11,960 bases of DNA from the NCBI GenBank assembly GCA_943354525.1, contig CALRCI010000016.1, forward strand, positions 1 to 11,960. The letters are read 5' to 3'. The translations under genes were made by a program, and so were the position numbers. The DNA comes from Candidatus Nomurabacteria bacterium (GTDB lineage Bacteria; Patescibacteriota; Minisyncoccia; Phycocordibacterales; UBA9973). This document shows, piece after piece, positions 9,468-11,960 of the stretch; position 1 is the stretch's first letter; each line of letters begins with the position of its first letter. The notes below the pieces were generated by a model, which saw nothing but the letters and a program-made list of their open reading frames with translations, ran no database searches and was not told the origin of the DNA.

Positions 9468-10466
9468 ATGGGGCGCGCCCGATGTATTCATACCTACGAG
9501 CATATCATTTCCCTTGAAAATCTTCTCCTTGCGTGGAGGGAATTCGTGTCGGGTAAAAAGATGCGCAAAGACGTGCTGGAGTTCGAGAGAAATCTGATGA
9601 CGAATATCTTGTCGCTTCATACTGAACTCATGATGAAAACATACGCACATGGCGAGTATCAGGCATTCAACATCTCCGATCCGAAGCCGCGCAATATCCA
9701 CAAAGCATCTGTGCGAGACCGGCTGGTGCATCATGCGCTGTACCGCATACTCTATCCGTTCTTCGATCGGACATTCATTGCCGATTCGTATTCGTGCCGG
9801 ATCAACAAGGGGACTCACCGCGCAATGGAACGATTCCAAGAATTTTCTTCAAAAGTCTCGAAGAATAATACTCGTACAGTCTGGGTGCTCAAGTGCGACA
9901 TCCGAAAATTTTTTGCGAATATTGATCATACTATCCTGAAAGAAGTTTTAAAGAGATATATCACAGACTCGGACATTCTCAATTTGTTCGGGAACATCAT
10001 TGAGAGCTTCGATTCAACGTCAGCCATGGCTGATATGAGAAAAGGGCTTCCGCTCGGTAATCTGACCAGCCAGCTTCTGGTGAATATCTATATGAATGAA
10101 TTTGATCAGTTCGTAAAGCACAAACTGAAAGTGAAATATTATATCCGCTATGCTGATGATTTCGTGTTTTTGTCCGATGATAGAAACTATCTCGAAGAAT
10201 TATTGCCGGCGATTTCCGATTTTCTGGAGATGAAACTAAAACTATCACTGCACCCCGACAAAGTATTCATAAAAACTCTGGCTTCGGGGGTGGATTTCCT
10301 TGGCTGGGTGCAGTTCCCAAAGCATCGGGTGCTCCGAACGGCGACAAAGAGAAAAATGCTCCGCAAGCTCAGCGTCAATCCCAAGCCGGAAACTATTGCC
10401 TCGTATCGCGGACTGCTGTCTCATGGCAATGGGTGGAAATTGAGCAAGCATATTTCTATGCTATAA
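9468..10466 (+). CDS. DGR reverse transcriptase
   Basis: A 332-residue protein. The N-terminal region has HTYEHIISLENLLLAWREF and a GKKMRKDVLEFE stretch, as in DGR and retron-type RTs. RDRLVHHALYRILYPFFD lies at about 83-100, and the RT motifs follow: CDIRKFF with catalytic D144, GLPLGNLTSQ at 193-202 (the GxxxSQ motif that marks DGR RTs), YADD at 228-231 with the second and third catalytic Asp, and VDFLGW at 275-280. No maturase or nuclease domain is fused. The function is error-prone copying of TR RNA, with Avd, into cDNA that replaces VR. The ATG at 9468 directly follows an in-frame TAA, and the likely -10 is seven bases upstream. The stop codon overlaps the secA promoter. Confidence 0.96.
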   Translation: MGRARCIHTYEHIISLENLLLAWREFVSGKKMRKDVLEFERNLMTNILSLHTELMMKTYAHGEYQAFNISDPKPRNIHKASVRDRLVHHALYRILYPFFDRTFIADSYSCRINKGTHRAMERFQEFSSKVSKNNTRTVWVLKCDIRKFFANIDHTILKEVLKRYITDSDILNLFGNIIESFDSTSAMADMRKGLPLGNLTSQLLVNIYMNEFDQFVKHKLKVKYYIRYADDFVFLSDDRNYLEELLPAISDFLEMKLKLSLHPDKVFIKTLASGVDFLGWVQFPKHRVLRTATKRKMLRKLSVNPKPETIASYRGLLSHGNGWKLSKHISML

Positions 10467-10467
10467 T
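10440..10467 (+). promoter_or_regulatory. Promoter of secA overlapping the RT stop codon
   Basis: TTGAGC (10440-10445), 16 bases, TATAAT (10462-10467). The -10 box covers the RT stop codon (TAA at 10464-10466). The secA ATG follows 22 bases after it, leaving a leader of about 15 bases. Confidence 0.7.
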
Positions 10468-10489
10468 CGACAAGTATTTCCTAATATAT

Positions 10490-11960
10490 ATGTCATTATT
10501 TACGAAAATCATGGGGGATTCGGGTACTCGTTTCCAGAAATCCGCCCAGCCGATAGTCAGACAAATCAACGCGCTCGAAGATGAAATCCGCGCGCTTTCT
10601 GATGCGAATTTTCCTGAAGAAACTCAGAAGCTCAAAGAAAAGATCTCCGCAGGCGAAACACTCGACGCAGTGTTGCCGCGCGCATTCGCGCTGGTGCGCG
10701 AAGCGGCGCGCCGTACGCTCGGCCAGCGTCATTATGATGTGCAGCTCATCGGCGGCATGGTGCTGCACTCCGGCAAGATTGCCGAAATGCGCACCGGTGA
10801 AGGCAAGACGCTCGTCGCGACATTGCCGTGTTATCTCAATGCGCTGACCGGTGCGGGTGTGCACGTCGTGACGGTCAACGACTACCTCGCACGCCGCGAT
10901 GCGGTGTGGATGGGACAGGTGTACAGTTTTCTTGGACTCTCCGTGGGTGTCGTCAACTCTCAGAACACTTCATATGTCTACGATCCCGCACATACCGATG
11001 CCGACACGGCGCGCGACGAAGTTGCAGCGTACAAAGTCGTCTACGAATTTCTCAAACCCGCATCTCGCCGTGATGCCTATGCCACCGACATCACATACGG
11101 TACGAACAATGAGTTTGGTTTCGATTATCTCCGCGATAATCTGGCTCCAACCAAAGATCATCTGACCCAGCGCGGCCATGTCTATGCAATCGTCGACGAA
11201 ATAGACTCGATTCTCATCGACGAAGCTCGCACGCCGCTCATCATCTCAAGCGAATCCGGAGATTCGGAGGATTTCTACGTCCAGTTCGCCCAGATCGCTC
11301 GCCAGCTTCGCAAAGAAGACGACTATACTGTCGATGAGAAACTCAAGGCAATTTCGCTGACGGATATGGGAATTACCAAAGCCGAGTCGCTGCTTCATAT
11401 AGACAATATATATACGGAGAAGGGTATTAAATACGTGCATCACCTTGAGACGGCAGTTCGTGCCGAGGCATTGTTTACGAAAGACAAAGACTATGTCGTC
11501 CAAGCAGAAGAAATCATCATCGTTGATCCGTTTACGGGACGCCTCCAGCCAGGGCGCCGTTGGAGCGAAGGCTTGCATCAGGCGATTGAGGCGAAGGAAG
11601 GCGTGAAAATCCAGAAAGAAACGCGAGCCGTGGCATCAATTACGTTCCAGAATTACTTCCGCTTCTATACGAAACTCTCCGGTATGACGGGAACGGCTTC
11701 GACATCGAAGGAAGAATTTTACAAAGTCTATGGCCTCGACGTCATCACGATTCCAACGCATCGCGAGATCAAACGTATCGACGGAAACGATCTGATTTAT
11801 CAGAGTGAGAAGGGGAAGTGGCAAGCGATTGCGCGCAAAGTTAAAGAACTTCAGACGCGCGGCCAGCCCGTACTCATCGGTACCGTCTCAATCGAGAAAA
11901 ACGAATTACTTTCGGCATACCTGACCAATGAAGGCGTGCGACATACTATACTGAACGCGA
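10490..11960 (+). CDS. secA: Preprotein translocase ATPase SecA (N-terminal part, runs off the window)
   Basis: 490 codons are present. SecA drives proteins through SecYEG by ATP hydrolysis. The N-terminal helix is followed by LGQRHYDVQLIGGMVLHSGKIAEM, Walker A MRTGEGKT (residues 100-107), VNDYLARRDA (129-138), TYGTNNEFGFDYLRDN (about 202-217), Walker B DEID (236-239, DEAD in most) with ILIDEARTPLIIS, then the preprotein-binding region with GRLQPGRRWSEGLHQAIEAKEG, SGMTGTA and GTVSIEKNELLS. The order is that of a normal SecA. Start: ATG at 10490, supported by the promoter at 10440-10467 and the MSLFTKIMGDS opening. It should help export the surface proteins seen upstream. No frameshift is visible. 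Confidence 0.97.
   Translation, partial: MSLFTKIMGDSGTRFQKSAQPIVRQINALEDEIRALSDANFPEETQKLKEKISAGETLDAVLPRAFALVREAARRTLGQRHYDVQLIGGMVLHSGKIAEMRTGEGKTLVATLPCYLNALTGAGVHVVTVNDYLARRDAVWMGQVYSFLGLSVGVVNSQNTSYVYDPAHTDADTARDEVAAYKVVYEFLKPASRRDAYATDITYGTNNEFGFDYLRDNLAPTKDHLTQRGHVYAIVDEIDSILIDEARTPLIISSESGDSEDFYVQFAQIARQLRKEDDYTVDEKLKAISLTDMGITKAESLLHIDNIYTEKGIKYVHHLETAVRAEALFTKDKDYVVQAEEIIIVDPFTGRLQPGRRWSEGLHQAIEAKEGVKIQKETRAVASITFQNYFRFYTKLSGMTGTASTSKEEFYKVYGLDVITIPTHREIKRIDGNDLIYQSEKGKWQAIARKVKELQTRGQPVLIGTVSIEKNELLSAYLTNEGVRHTILNA

Larger units (their letters stand above)
7776..10466 (+). mobile_element. Diversity-generating retroelement (complete cassette)
   Basis: Contains a target gene with VR (8474-8601), TR (8940-9067), an accessory gene avd (- strand, 9074-9436) and a DGR-type reverse transcriptase (9468-10466). 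All 15 TR/VR differences lie at TR adenines and there are no other changes in 128 columns. In known DGRs, TR RNA is reverse transcribed with adenine-specific errors and the cDNA replaces VR, diversifying the target. No integrase, transposase or flanking direct repeat is seen, so it is a resident diversification system rather than a self-transferring element. Confidence 0.95.

Noticed and set aside
9336..9839. Open frame of 167 codons on the - strand overlapping avd and RT
   Set aside because: It is antisense to RT core motifs and in a different frame from avd. Only its possible link to the avd start through the G10 run is kept as a finding.

Overview
The window most likely comes from a Candidate Phyla Radiation (Patescibacteria) genome, probably of the Parcubacteria. 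This is inferred from gene content and style; no taxonomic marker was compared. The signs are small secreted proteins with one C-terminal membrane anchor, genes with no Shine-Dalgarno and a -10 box six bases before the ATG (leaderless mRNAs), compact genes separated by strong hairpin terminators, and a diversity-generating retroelement (DGR) of the kind common in these bacteria. All complete genes end in TAA except avd, which ends in TGA, as does the interrupted surface gene.

Layout. Bases 1-69 are the tail of an unknown + strand gene. 279-1744 (+) holds a Nudix hydrolase, a small HAD-like protein and a membrane-tethered DUF192 protein. 1789-4377 (-) holds two surface proteins that share an unusual C-terminal anchor motif; the second is split by a single in-frame TGA. 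4534-4929 (-) is the RNase P RNA with its own promoter and terminator. 5101-6912 (+) encodes a 603-residue secreted protein with a Bacteroidetes-style type IX secretion sorting domain, a likely foreign gene. 6913-7638 has no convincing gene but is rich in structure: a perfect 39-bp palindrome carrying two DnaA boxes, a third DnaA box, a 28-bp inverted repeat in AT-rich DNA and a short promoter-terminator unit. This is a candidate replication origin or regulatory-RNA region. 7639-7707 encodes a 22-residue Lys/Ala peptide.

The central find is a complete DGR at about 7776-10466: a palindrome and consensus promoter, a structured leader, the target gene with its variable repeat (VR, 8474-8601), a post-VR hairpin, a terminator, a hairpin-rich spacer, the template repeat (TR, 8940-9067), the accessory gene avd on the opposite strand (9436-9074), and the reverse transcriptase (9468-10466). 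TR and VR are 128 bp each and differ at exactly 15 positions, all adenines in TR (14 A-to-G, one A-to-T). This is the signature of adenine-directed mutagenic retrohoming. The RT copies TR RNA with errors at adenines, Avd assists, and the cDNA replaces VR, changing 14 residues of the target's C-terminal domain. The unusual points are the inverted avd, a terminator hairpin just after TR, and a G10 run between the divergent avd and RT starts.

secA (from 10490, running off the end) follows, with a promoter overlapping the RT stop codon, so the DGR sits next to a core housekeeping gene.
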